Shown: positions 42,016-51,296 of the stretch, piece by piece
How the letters are laid out: each line of letters opens with the position of its first letter
How positions within the stretch are numbered: position 1 is the first letter of the stretch
DNA from: an uncultured Vampirovibrio sp.
GTDB lineage: Bacteria; Cyanobacteriota; Vampirovibrionia; Gastranaerophilales; Gastranaerophilaceae
Length of the DNA: 64,000 nucleotides
Direction of reading: 5' to 3'
Assembly (NCBI GenBank): GCA_910577515.1
Contig: CAJTLW010000010.1
Span: 1 to 64,000 of the forward strand
Position numbers and translations under genes: made by a program
Notes under the pieces: generated by a model
Seen by the model: only the letters and a program-made list of their open reading frames with translations
What the model was told of the DNA's origin: nothing
Databases searched by the model: none

Positions 42016-42897
42016 ATGTTAAATTCACTTAAGAAATCTTTTAATATAGTAAAAGAGAATCCTTTTATAACACTTTATTTTGTATTGTATTTAATTATTT
42101 TATTTTTAATAATCCCCATTTTAATTGCTGGAAGAAACATTTTTATATCAATGATTTTAGGGGTTTTAATCCTTCTTTTAACCTGTGCTTTTATTTCAGG
42201 CTGGTTTAACATGATAAAAACTTCTGTTGTTTCATTTAAAGAAAATAAAACTCCTGAAGAAAAATTTGAAGAAGCCGTAAAGCTTAAGAATGATTTCTTT
42301 TGCGGGGTATCAGAATATATTTTACCAGTAATTACAGGGGCAGTAGCAATTACAGCATTATTCTATTTTCATTCTTATCTTTCAGATTTAATATTTGGCA
42401 AGATTGATGCCGTTATTTACGAACTTGGAAAATATGCAAATGATACAGAAGCTTTAAAGAATTATTTTGTATCATTGCCAAATTCCACATGGGAATTGAT
42501 ATTTAAAAAGAGTATATTTTCTTATGCGGTTTGCAGCCTTATAAGCTTATTTTTCCTATATTGGGGTGCAAGCTTATATTTAAACAAGAACTGTTCGAAA
42601 AATCCATTTTTAGCGATGGGCGATGCAATTAAGTTTATGTTTAAAAATTTCTTTCAAACCGTTGCTGCATTTATATTGTTGGTTATTATAAACTTTGCTT
42701 TAATGACCTTTCAGGCATTATTTGTTCAAAACGTTATAATTTCTTTTATTACAATGATTTTAAGGATTTATTTTGCAGCGTATATGATTGTGTTAATATT
42801 TGATTTATATGAAGCAAACGAACCAACCTGCGCACAAATTGCCGATAATAGTGATAACGGGACCGACAGCATCGGGGAAAACTGCCCTCTCAATTAA
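42016..42897 (+). CDS. Polytopic inner-membrane protein, unknown
   Basis: The 293-aa protein starts at the ATG at 42016, 6 nt after GGAG (42006-42009); the upstream ATG at 42001 would place the ribosome site inside the gene. About six membrane helices by hydrophobicity (LYFVLYLIILFLIIPILIAG, ISMILGVLILLLTCAFISGW, and four later). No transporter or enzyme motif is seen. Its last 89 nt overlap miaA in another frame, so translation is coupled. Confidence 0.75.
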   Translation: MLNSLKKSFNIVKENPFITLYFVLYLIILFLIIPILIAGRNIFISMILGVLILLLTCAFISGWFNMIKTSVVSFKENKTPEEKFEEAVKLKNDFFCGVSEYILPVITGAVAITALFYFHSYLSDLIFGKIDAVIYELGKYANDTEALKNYFVSLPNSTWELIFKKSIFSYAVCSLISLFFLYWGASLYLNKNCSKNPFLAMGDAIKFMFKNFFQTVAAFILLVIINFALMTFQALFVQNVIISFITMILRIYFAAYMIVLIFDLYEANEPTCAQIADNSDNGTDSIGENCPLN

Positions 42898-43720
42898 GCT
42901 TGCAAAAAAGCTTGGTGCCGAAATTATTTGCGCCGATTCAAGAATTGTATACAAAGGGCTTGATATAGTTAGCGCTAAGCCTGATGAAGATGAACGCGAA
43001 GGTATCCCCCATCACTTAATTGATATTAAAGAGCCTGTGGGGGAAGCCTATAGCGCCGGAGATTTTGCCATTGATGCCAGAATTGCAATTGAAAAAATTG
43101 AGGCAAAAGGTAAGCCTGTAATAGTTTCAGGGGGAACATGGTTTTATATAAAATGCCTTCTGGATGAACAACAATTGCCGGAAATAAGCGCCAATAAAGA
43201 GCTTCGTGATAAGTTTGAAAAATATGATAACGACACACTCTGGAAAATATTGAATGAAGTTGACCCTAAGAGAGCATCTGAAATTCATAAAAATAATAAA
43301 GAAAGGGTAATAAGGGCGCTTGAGATGGTGCAGGCAGCAGGGGGCAAGGTTTCAAGCATGAAACGTGCTAAAAATCACTTTGATGCTATCTGGTTTTCAA
43401 ATGATTTTATAGAAGAAAAAAACCGCGAAACCCTTTATAAAAGAATAGATTTAAGGGTGGATATGATGGTAAAAAGCGGGCTTTATTATGAATGGGAACG
43501 ATTAAAGGCAAAATATTCAAAAAATGAAATTTTAGAAAATACCATTGGATTAAAAGAATTTTTTGAACTTGAGGACGGGATTTACAAAAACATCGACGAA
43601 GCTGTTAATAAAATTAAACAGAGAACAAGAAATTTTGCCAAAAGACAATTAACATTTTTTAAAGCTGAAAATAAAATAAATATTGTGAAAAATGAGGATG
43701 AAATTTTAAAATTTCTGTAA
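42809..43720 (+). CDS. miaA: tRNA dimethylallyltransferase
   Basis: MiaA adds dimethylallyl to A37 of UNN-decoding tRNAs. It is 303 aa. PIIVITGPTASGKTALSIKL is the P-loop, ADSRIVYKGLDIVSAKPD and GIPHHLIDI are substrate motifs, VSGGTWFYIKCLLD and NKERVIRALEM follow, and TRNFAKRQLTFFK closes the family. The ATG at 42809 lies 89 nt inside the previous gene; ten residues precede the P-loop strand, so a later start is unlikely. This long out-of-frame overlap is unusual but the reading frames both hold. Confidence 0.94.
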   Translation: MKQTNQPAHKLPIIVITGPTASGKTALSIKLAKKLGAEIICADSRIVYKGLDIVSAKPDEDEREGIPHHLIDIKEPVGEAYSAGDFAIDARIAIEKIEAKGKPVIVSGGTWFYIKCLLDEQQLPEISANKELRDKFEKYDNDTLWKILNEVDPKRASEIHKNNKERVIRALEMVQAAGGKVSSMKRAKNHFDAIWFSNDFIEEKNRETLYKRIDLRVDMMVKSGLYYEWERLKAKYSKNEILENTIGLKEFFELEDGIYKNIDEAVNKIKQRTRNFAKRQLTFFKAENKINIVKNEDEILKFL

Positions 43721-43808
43721 TTTACAAGGTCTTAAGGGCAATTTTTGATAAAATCTTGTTTTATATAAATTATAGGAATTTTAAAAAGGAAGGTTTAATT
43801 TCAAGCTG

Positions 43809-44438
43809 ATGCAAAATTATCCCCAAATGCAAGCGCCAACACAGATATATACAGTTCCGCCAAAGATTGTTTATAATAATCAGGGAAACATTCCTGCTGC
43901 AAATCAAACAGCTCAAAACACATCTCAAGCAGCACCTTCCGTTCCTATGGCACATATCCCTTTGGAACAGGATGTTTTATCTTTAAGCACAAAACCTGAT
44001 TTTAATATTTCTTTAAATGAAACCCAAAATAAGGCTATAAGCCCTGTTAATGCTGAACTTAACGCACAAATGCCTGCACCCGATATTAAAAATGACATTC
44101 AAAATACACCACAGGAAGCAGACAATGGTGCAAAAGAAACTCCGCTGCCTTCATTAAATATTGGTGTAGTAGATGCGCCAAATAACGGCTCTAGAACACC
44201 TGTGATTGATGATATTAATGCAAGGGCGCAAGAATTGGAAGCAATGGATAATATAAACCCTTCCAATCCGGAATTAAATAATCAAAATAATTCTCCGGTA
44301 CCTCAGGCACTTGGTAAAAAACCTTTAAGCGCCGGAAAATTGAGTGCATATTTGTCTTTAGGGTCATTGGGGCTGATTTTAGCTATGATTATTCCCAAAG
44401 GCATTTCAAAAATTGCAAAATTAATCAAACATAAGTAG
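43809..44438 (+). CDS. Low-complexity tail-anchored protein, unknown
   Basis: The 209-aa protein has an N-terminal ~175 residues rich in Pro, Asn, Gln and Ala and probably disordered. One C-terminal membrane helix (SAYLSLGSLGLILAMIIPKG) follows, then a basic tail SKIAKLIKHK. This is a tail-anchor layout with the long N-terminal part in the cytoplasm. The ATG is 15 nt from AAGGAAGG; a CTG one codon upstream is also possible. Function unknown. Confidence 0.65.
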   Translation: MQNYPQMQAPTQIYTVPPKIVYNNQGNIPAANQTAQNTSQAAPSVPMAHIPLEQDVLSLSTKPDFNISLNETQNKAISPVNAELNAQMPAPDIKNDIQNTPQEADNGAKETPLPSLNIGVVDAPNNGSRTPVIDDINARAQELEAMDNINPSNPELNNQNNSPVPQALGKKPLSAGKLSAYLSLGSLGLILAMIIPKGISKIAKLIKHK

Positions 44439-44532
44439 TACTTCTTTTAAGTTTTGCTTGCTTAAAACATATATCATGACCTATAATGGTTTTATCTGGT
44501 TAATAATGTTTTAAGAAAGATTTAGTATACTT

Positions 44533-45099
44533 ATGAAAAAATATGGTTTTACTTTAGCAGAAACTCTTATAACACTTGCTATTATAGGTATTTGCGCAGC
44601 AATGCTCATTACCACAATAAAAAATATAAATCCTAATGAAAAATCAAATATAGTGATGGCAAGAAAGATTGTAGGCAATTTTACGGAAGCTACAAAACAG
44701 GTATTGTTATTTAATTCAAAAACAAAAAAAATGGATGATATAGGCTGCAATGATACAGCATGTGTTACTGATTTATATGCAAAATATTTACAGGTTACAA
44801 GAAAATTGTCAACAAACACTATAGGCCTTGGCGGCAGCTGTTCTCCTGTCGGCGAACTAATTGACGGGTCAATGTTTTGTATAGAATACGATAAAGACTG
44901 CGGTATCAGCGAAACAAATCCTGTACAAATTTTGCCTCCAGATGAAGGGGTTACAACTGATGTTATTGTTTCAGACGGCACCTGCGCTATGATATATTAT
45001 GATGTAAATGGTTCAGAAAAACCAAACCTTGCAGGAAAAGACCAATTTGTGATTCCTGTTAGGAAAACAGGCGTAAGAGTTCAGGCAACAAATAATTAA
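44533..45099 (+). CDS. Type IV pilin-like / pseudopilin protein
   Basis: The 188-aa protein has a leader MKKYG and then FTLAETLITLAIIGICAAML, a standard class III prepilin signal with Glu at +5. The mature part has pairs of cysteines (GCNDTACVTDL, GSCSPVGE, MFCIEYDKDCG) likely making disulfides in a minor pilin or major pilin globular domain. It would be assembled by a type IV pilus or T2SS-like system, so the PilD peptidase expected to process the glycine-rich proteins is probably present. Stop at 45099, one base from the convergent gene. Confidence 0.86.
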   Translation: MKKYGFTLAETLITLAIIGICAAMLITTIKNINPNEKSNIVMARKIVGNFTEATKQVLLFNSKTKKMDDIGCNDTACVTDLYAKYLQVTRKLSTNTIGLGGSCSPVGELIDGSMFCIEYDKDCGISETNPVQILPPDEGVTTDVIVSDGTCAMIYYDVNGSEKPNLAGKDQFVIPVRKTGVRVQATNN

Positions 45100-45100
45100 A

Positions 45101-47248
45101 TTACCCTAAAATTTTCATGGCTTCCATTTCAGCTTTGTCTGCTTTGGATAGCATGGTTTGAACATTTTGGTTGGTTATTTCTTCAGCTTTAATTGTATTT
45201 GTATCTCCTTCAACATAATTAAATGGTTTTGATGAAGGAATATAAGTCCTTACAGGTTCGTTGCTTTCAGGAGCTTTTTCCTGCTGCGCCTGCATATTAT
45301 TTTGAACAGGCTGTGCAGCTTGTGTTTGCTGTATTTGCTGAACGGGCTGTGCGGCACCATTATTTACATGGTTTTGTAAAAGAGAACTCGGCGCTATGGG
45401 AGAATTTGAAAATTTATTTGCCTGTGTTGTATTTTGTGTTGCATTCGGAGTATCAGGTAAAGCTGCAATCATCTGCAATAAAACTACAGGGTTTTGCTCA
45501 ATAGCAGCAAGTGCTTGAGGGTCATTTTGAAGAGCTGCTACAAATTCAGGATGCGCTTGAAGCTTTGCTATCATTTGTTCTTCTGTCATGTTTAAATTTT
45601 TCATAACTTCAGCCTGTGCAGCAGCTTGCGCCTGTTGAGCCTTCAGTGCAGCTTCTTCATCGGGGTCATAGGGCTTGCCGAATACTTTATTAATAGCAGC
45701 TCTAAATGGTTTACCAAATATACCCTGGAATACAAACATGATGAGGGCAAGTCTCATAAAACCGCCTACAAAACCAACCGTTTTACCCGGAAGCCGTTTA
45801 AAGAAACCTTTAATCGTCTTATCATTCGCATATTTCTGCCATTTTTGGCCTAAGCCCATTCCGAAGAATTTACCAACCCCTCTCAACATTCTGGAGAAGA
45901 TTCCTTTTCCTTGAGTGTTACCGAGTGTTGCAAGACTGTACATTGTAGCACATGCCAAAGGCGTTGTAATGGCTAGAGAACCAATTGTTCCCATAAAATC
46001 ATCCGCCATTGTAGCTGCCTTTTTCTCTTTAGGGGCATCTTGAACGTTATTATAAAGGTTCATAATCATACCGCATAAGAAGAAACCTAGGCCTGATTTA
46101 TCGTTTACGAAGTTTGAAATAGCTTCTGTCGGAAACAGAACTGATTGTTGAACCAAAGAACCGATTTTTGTACTTGTAGCCTGGCCTGATATAATGCTGT
46201 GTTTTATTAAGGCATCACCAAGATTACCTCTGCCAAATTCTTTCCACTTATCGCCTCTTATTTTCTTTCCAATATTGTTTGCAAGGTTTACAGGCCACCA
46301 GTCGCCCGGAATTTTCATTATGCCTTTACCGTTATTCATGGTAAGGTTTGTAAATTCAGAAACATCAATGTTTAGTTTACCATCTAAACCTGTAATTTTG
46401 CCTGCTTTTAATTGTCTTAATATTGTTTGTAAGCCTTTTTCATCGGTAACAACACCGTTTTTTATAACACCAAAATTTTCACCGATTGAATGAAGAAGCT
46501 TGTTGCTTACATCCATTGTATCGCCGCCAAGCATATCAAAAACTTCTTTTGCTTTTGATTCGCCGACAAGCTTTTTCAATGATTCAATTTTCTTAGCATC
46601 ATCGCCACCCATTTTTGCAAAAGCAGTTTCTAAGGTATCAGGAGCTGTCAGGGAGAAAATTCTTTTTAAACCTGAACCCGTACCTTTTGCAAAAGAATTT
46701 ACGGCTTTTGCTCTTCTGTTTGCAAAGGTTTCAAATATATCATCTATTGTTTTGCTTTTTCTTAAAAACTTAACGACGCTGTCTTTTGCGCCTTTTAATT
46801 TGCCTGTAATATTCGTATATATGTTATTTTTTTTCAGTGCATTACTTATATCTATACCTATATCAGCAAGTTTTTCGGTTGAAAACTTACTGTTTCCGGC
46901 TTTTGCAAGACCTATAACAGTTGCAAGGGTTAAACCAAGTGAAATCAAAGTTTTTTTAGGGTTATTGAAGTCGATCCCAAACATGTTTTTAAACATCATG
47001 GTAAACGGGTTATCGTCAACCTGTTTTTGAACTTCCTGGGCGCCTTTTTCGAGGGTTTCTCTGTCTATTGCACCAAAGTTTGGGTCATTAGCGTTGCTTT
47101 CAAAGGTATCCGGCTTTATTGTAAGGGTGCCAAAGTTTTGGCTTTGCGGTTGATTATTATTTTGAATATTTTGCACATGTTGAGGTTGAACGGCATTTTG
47201 TCCGTTAAATTGTAAATTTCTATTCTGTTGATTTAAGCCTGAAACCAT
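45101..47248 (-). CDS. Large motif-bearing membrane-associated protein (LQFNG)
   Basis: The 715-aa protein starts MVSGLNQQNRNLQFNGQN, a variant of the shared N-terminal motif, followed by an Asn/Gln-rich linker and FGTLTIKPDTF, a second FG. The middle (about 90-560) has several hydrophobic helices (ISLGLTLATVIGLAKAGN, FLCGMIMNLYNN, IGSLAITTPLACATMYSL, FMRLALIMFVFQGIFGKPF). The C-terminal ~150 residues are Gln/Ala-rich and disordered. Likely a membrane-linked structural protein; unknown. Confidence 0.75.
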   Translation of the reverse strand: MVSGLNQQNRNLQFNGQNAVQPQHVQNIQNNNQPQSQNFGTLTIKPDTFESNANDPNFGAIDRETLEKGAQEVQKQVDDNPFTMMFKNMFGIDFNNPKKTLISLGLTLATVIGLAKAGNSKFSTEKLADIGIDISNALKKNNIYTNITGKLKGAKDSVVKFLRKSKTIDDIFETFANRRAKAVNSFAKGTGSGLKRIFSLTAPDTLETAFAKMGGDDAKKIESLKKLVGESKAKEVFDMLGGDTMDVSNKLLHSIGENFGVIKNGVVTDEKGLQTILRQLKAGKITGLDGKLNIDVSEFTNLTMNNGKGIMKIPGDWWPVNLANNIGKKIRGDKWKEFGRGNLGDALIKHSIISGQATSTKIGSLVQQSVLFPTEAISNFVNDKSGLGFFLCGMIMNLYNNVQDAPKEKKAATMADDFMGTIGSLAITTPLACATMYSLATLGNTQGKGIFSRMLRGVGKFFGMGLGQKWQKYANDKTIKGFFKRLPGKTVGFVGGFMRLALIMFVFQGIFGKPFRAAINKVFGKPYDPDEEAALKAQQAQAAAQAEVMKNLNMTEEQMIAKLQAHPEFVAALQNDPQALAAIEQNPVVLLQMIAALPDTPNATQNTTQANKFSNSPIAPSSLLQNHVNNGAAQPVQQIQQTQAAQPVQNNMQAQQEKAPESNEPVRTYIPSSKPFNYVEGDTNTIKAEEITNQNVQTMLSKADKAEMEAMKILG

Positions 47249-47387
47249 GGAATATCCTTAAAATTTTGCTTTAATATATAATAATAAACACATGAATATA
47301 AAATTTATTTACCAATGGTAACATTTCTTAACAATAAAAATTAATATGCTATAATTAAACAATAAAGAAATTTTTAGGGTAGAAAAA

Positions 47388-48173
47388 TTGAAAATCATAG
47401 TATGTGTAAAACAGGTTCCAGATACAAATGATGTTAAATGGAGCAGCGAAAATACAATAATAAGAGAAGGGCTTATAAATATAATAAACCCTTATGATGA
47501 ATATGCAATTCAAAAGGCACTTGAAATAAAGAGGATAAACCCTGATTCTACAATAACACTTTTATCAATGGGACCTGTTTGCGCTAAAGAAGTGCTTGAA
47601 TATGGGCTTTCCCTTGGGGCGGATGATGCTATTCATCTTTGTGATAAAAGATTTTCAGGCGCAGACACTGCTGCTACAAGCAAAACTTTGGCTTATGCCA
47701 TAAAAAATATTATAAAAGATTTTGATATTATAATTACGGGGCAATTTGCAATAGACGGCGATACAGCTCAAACAGGGCCTTCGCTTGCATGCAGGCTTAA
47801 TTTGCCTGTTTTAACTTATGTAAAAAGTATTTTGGATACTGACAGCGGAAAAATTGTTGCAAAGCTTGATGCAGAAGATGAAATAACGACGGTTGAAGCT
47901 CCTTTGCCCTGCGTTTTATGTGTTTTAAAAAGCAAACAGGAGGTAAAAAATCCGAGTATTGAAGATTATATAAAAGCACAGGGCAAACAAATAAAGGTTG
48001 TAAATCTTGAGGATACCGGGCTTTGCGCTGAAGAAGCCGGCTTAAAAGGCTCACCCACTTTTGTTCAACGAGCTTTCCGCCCCGAAATTAAAAGATGGTG
48101 CAAAAAAGTTAAATACGATTATGCAAAAGAAATTTTATCTTACGTAAGGGAAGAAAATGGCAAAGAAATCTGA
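47388..48173 (+). CDS. etfB: Electron transfer flavoprotein, beta subunit
   Basis: The 261-aa protein is the AMP/FAD-binding EtfB subunit. IIVCVKQVPDTNDVKWSSEN starts the fold, INPYDEYAIQKALEIK and LLSMGPVCAKEVL follow, IITGQFAIDGDTAQTGPSLA is the family signature, and the C-terminal basic tail (RWCKKVKYDYAKEI) matches. TTG start at 47388. It overlaps etfA by 17 nt. It transfers electrons between dehydrogenases and carriers; no acyl-CoA dehydrogenase or FixCX is adjacent. Confidence 0.94.
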   Translation: MKIIVCVKQVPDTNDVKWSSENTIIREGLINIINPYDEYAIQKALEIKRINPDSTITLLSMGPVCAKEVLEYGLSLGADDAIHLCDKRFSGADTAATSKTLAYAIKNIIKDFDIIITGQFAIDGDTAQTGPSLACRLNLPVLTYVKSILDTDSGKIVAKLDAEDEITTVEAPLPCVLCVLKSKQEVKNPSIEDYIKAQGKQIKVVNLEDTGLCAEEAGLKGSPTFVQRAFRPEIKRWCKKVKYDYAKEILSYVREENGKEI

Positions 48174-49200
48174 TAAAAATAAAGATAAAGACATAAAAGA
48201 AATTTTTGTTTTCGCTGAAACTTTGAAAAATGGGGAAGGCGCCTTGAAATTTCACCAGGTTGTATTTGAGCTTTTAGCAAAAGCACAAGATTTGGCGGAA
48301 AAATATGAAGGCAAATTAAAGGTCGCAGCTATTGTTTGCTTGAATGAAGATTTTAATGATATTAAAAATTCTCTTTATGAAAACGGGGCAGATAAAATTT
48401 ATAATGTTAAAAATGAAAAAATAACGGATTATATTGGTGTTTCAAAGGGAATAACCGAACTTTGCAAAGATAAAAAGCCTGAAATTTTCCTTATAGGTGC
48501 AACAAACCTTGGAAGAAGCATTGCCCCTTTGATTGCAACATCTCTTGAAACAGGTCTTACGGCTGATTGCACAAAGCTTGAAATTACAAACTATAAAGAT
48601 GGAAAAAAACTTGCCTCAACAAGACCAACATTTGGCGGGCAATTGATGGCTACAATTTTGTGCAAAAACCTGCCGCAGATGGCAACTGTGCGCCCCTCTG
48701 TTTTACCAAAAAGAGATGATATTTATAAAAAAGATGGTAAATTTGAAGAATTTATCCCAAAACTGGAAGATTATAATGAGTGCATAACAACAATTTCAAA
48801 AGAAATAAATAAAAATAAATTAAATTCTGAGCTTGAAAATGCACAAATAATCGTAGCAGGCGGCAAGGGTTTAAAAACCGAAGAAAATTTTAACAAATTG
48901 AGAAAATTTGCAAATAAAATCGGTGCTACGCTTGCAGGCTCCAGGGGGGCTGTTGATATGGGGCTTATAGGCAAAGAATGCCAAATAGGACAAACTGGAA
49001 AAACCGTTGCACCAAAGATTTATATAGCATTTGGAATTTCAGGCGCTATTCATCATTTAACGGGCATCAACAATGCAGAAAAAATTATTGCCGTAAATAC
49101 AGATGAAAACGCTCCTATAATTGAAAACTCAGATGTTGCAATAATTGATGATGCAGCAAAAGTTTTGGATGAATTGCTTGAAGAACTGGAAAAGGAATAA
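48157..49200 (+). CDS. etfA: Electron transfer flavoprotein, alpha subunit
   Basis: The 347-aa FAD-binding EtfA. PEIFLIGATNLGRSIAPLIA, TRPTFGGQLMATI and VRPSVLPK are N-domain motifs. The C-terminal FAD domain has IVAGGKGLKTEE, AGSRGAVDMGLIGKECQIG and IYIAFGISGAIHHLTGI. A lysine-rich start (MAKKSDKNKDKDIKEIFVFA) is a short extension. Its start lies within the etfB end, so the pair is coupled. Confidence 0.95.
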   Translation: MAKKSDKNKDKDIKEIFVFAETLKNGEGALKFHQVVFELLAKAQDLAEKYEGKLKVAAIVCLNEDFNDIKNSLYENGADKIYNVKNEKITDYIGVSKGITELCKDKKPEIFLIGATNLGRSIAPLIATSLETGLTADCTKLEITNYKDGKKLASTRPTFGGQLMATILCKNLPQMATVRPSVLPKRDDIYKKDGKFEEFIPKLEDYNECITTISKEINKNKLNSELENAQIIVAGGKGLKTEENFNKLRKFANKIGATLAGSRGAVDMGLIGKECQIGQTGKTVAPKIYIAFGISGAIHHLTGINNAEKIIAVNTDENAPIIENSDVAIIDDAAKVLDELLEELEKE

Positions 49201-49244
49201 TCCTCAATTAATGTGCTGAAGAGCTGCATGCTGGCAATGGCAGA

Positions 49245-50324
49245 TTATATTATTTCCAGAGCAGCAAGTTTTTTATAAAGCTCTATTTCGTTACTTGAAA
49301 TTGTTTTTGGAAGCACAATTAAAATTTTTACATTGAAATTGCCCTTTGTTCCATCTTTTTTGGGTAGTCCTAAGCCTTTTAATCTTAAAAGTTTTCCGCT
49401 GCTTGTTTTTTCAGGAATTGTTATTGTAACTTTGCCATCAGGAGTTTCTATCTCTTTTTTACCGCCTAAAACCGCCAAGGAAGGAGTTATTTCAACAGTT
49501 TTTATTAAATCGTCTCCGTCAATTGTAAAATTAGGGTCTTTGATTTTTACGGTTAAATAAAGGTCGCCTTTATTTCCTAAATCATCGCTTCTGCCTTCGC
49601 CTTTAAGACGGATTTTTTGGCCTTCTTTAACATTTTTTGGAACTTTAACAGATAAATTTTTTAAATTTCTTTCGATGCCGCTTCCTGAACAATGTGAACA
49701 GAAGCTGCCGCCTGTATTACCATGGCAATATCTGCATTTTTGATAGTCGGTTATTGTAATATTTTTTGTACCGCCTGTCATCACATCTTTTATATTTAAA
49801 ATGAGATTTTGATTTATATCAAGATTTTCTCTTTGCGCATTGTTTGGGTTATCACGCCTTTTTGATGTGCTTCTTGGGTCAGCTCCTCCCATATTGGAAT
49901 AAAAGTTTCCACCGCCAAACATATCATTATTAAAACCTCTGCCGTATGAAGTTTTAGCACCACCGCCCATTAAATCACCGAATATTGCGCTGAAAAAGTC
50001 TGAAAAGCCACCTGCATTACCGCCTCTTGCACCTGCATTCTGTGTAAATTGTGAAAAATCAAACCCGGCAAATCCACCCATTGACGGGTCAAAATCAGCA
50101 CCGTTTTGAAACCCAGAACCAAGCATATCATATCTTTGGCGCTTTTCTTTATCCCCTAAAACTTCATAGGCTTCGTTTATATCCTTAAATTTTTCTTCCG
50201 CCCCTTTTTCTTTGTTTACATCAGGGTGATATTTTCTTGCAAGCTTTCTGTAGGCAGATTTAATCTGCGCCTCGGTTGCATCTTTTTTTACGCCTAAAAT
50301 TTCATAATAATCTTTATATTTCAT
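49245..50324 (-). CDS. DnaJ/Hsp40-family co-chaperone with reduced zinc finger
   Basis: The protein is 359 aa. The J domain (residues 1-70) has RKYHPDVNK (HPD). A Gly/Phe-rich region with GGGAKTSYGRGFN follows. The zinc-finger part has only two C-x2-C pairs (KCRYCHGN, FCSHCSGSG) instead of the four C-x-x-C-x-G-x-G repeats of DnaJ. The two C-terminal substrate domains follow (IRLKGEGRSDDLGNKGDLYL, VTITIPEKTSSGKLLRLKG). It is between DnaJ and CbpA in form and could be a specialised partner of DnaK. Confidence 0.86.
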   Translation of the reverse strand: MKYKDYYEILGVKKDATEAQIKSAYRKLARKYHPDVNKEKGAEEKFKDINEAYEVLGDKEKRQRYDMLGSGFQNGADFDPSMGGFAGFDFSQFTQNAGARGGNAGGFSDFFSAIFGDLMGGGAKTSYGRGFNNDMFGGGNFYSNMGGADPRSTSKRRDNPNNAQRENLDINQNLILNIKDVMTGGTKNITITDYQKCRYCHGNTGGSFCSHCSGSGIERNLKNLSVKVPKNVKEGQKIRLKGEGRSDDLGNKGDLYLTVKIKDPNFTIDGDDLIKTVEITPSLAVLGGKKEIETPDGKVTITIPEKTSSGKLLRLKGLGLPKKDGTKGNFNVKILIVLPKTISSNEIELYKKLAALEII

Positions 50325-50422
50325 ATTTTTATATTAAATTAAAATTTTAATAACTTTGATATTTTTAATAATTTATTAATAATTGTCACAAATTTTATCC
50401 GCCGAATAGATAACTTAAAATA

Positions 50423-51274
50423 TTAATGGCTTTTTTTGTATCTTTTCCCGTCTACTTCATGTACATTTTCTATAGCGATAAATGCGGTAGGATCAATAGC
50501 ACTAACTGTTTCTTTAATTTTTGGGATTTCAATTTTTGTAATAACGCAATATACCATTTTTTGTTTTGCGCCTGAATATCCGCCTTCTGCACTTAAATAT
50601 GTAACGCTTTTATCCAGATTTTTCATAATTTCTTTACCAATTTCATCATATTTTGGACTCATGATAAAAACGGACTTAGCTTCATTTAAACCTTGAATAA
50701 CCAAATCTATTGCCCTATAAGCTATAAAATATGTTATAGCTGAATACATAGCTTTATCCGCGCCGTATACAAAACCTGCAACAATGAATATAAATATGTT
50801 AAAGAACATAACAATTTCACCAACAGAGAACGGGTATTTTTTTGCAAGTTTAATTGCCATAATTTCAGTACCATCTAAAGATGCGTTGCTTTTTAAAACA
50901 AAACCTACTCCAGTACCTAAAATTACCCCGCCAAAAATTGCCGCAATAAGTGTATCTTGCGTAAAGACCCAACCGGTTTCTAAAAATAATTCAGAGAAAA
51001 CAGCAAGCAAAATTACCCCATAAAACATTAGGAATACAAACATTTTACCAAATTTTTGAAGCGCCATAACAATAAACGGCAGATTTAAAACAATCAAAAA
51101 CAACCCTAGAGGCAATTTGGTTAAATAGCTTGCCATAATTGAAATACCAACTATTCCGCCATCAATTACATCTCTCGGAATTAAAACACATTCAAGTGCA
51201 AATGCTGCAATTAAACACCCGAATGCTATGAAAAACATTCTCAAAAACAAAGTTTTAAAAAATTTTTTATCCAT
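50423..51274 (-). CDS. YitT-family (DUF2179) membrane protein
   Basis: The ATG at 51274 gives 283 aa; an upstream in-frame extension overlaps the divergent gene and is rejected. Five membrane helices (MFFIAFGCLIAAFALECVL ... ILGTGVGFVLKSNASLDGTEI) are followed by a soluble C-terminal DUF2179 domain (KQKMVYCVITKIEIPKIKET). GILGTGVGF-type and SLDGTEI motifs mark the family. Transport substrate unknown. Its start is 22 bp from the divergent lipoprotein gene. Confidence 0.87.
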   Translation of the reverse strand: MDKKFFKTLFLRMFFIAFGCLIAAFALECVLIPRDVIDGGIVGISIMASYLTKLPLGLFLIVLNLPFIVMALQKFGKMFVFLMFYGVILLAVFSELFLETGWVFTQDTLIAAIFGGVILGTGVGFVLKSNASLDGTEIMAIKLAKKYPFSVGEIVMFFNIFIFIVAGFVYGADKAMYSAITYFIAYRAIDLVIQGLNEAKSVFIMSPKYDEIGKEIMKNLDKSVTYLSAEGGYSGAKQKMVYCVITKIEIPKIKETVSAIDPTAFIAIENVHEVDGKRYKKSH

Positions 51275-51296
51275 GGTTTTATGATAAAATAAAAAA

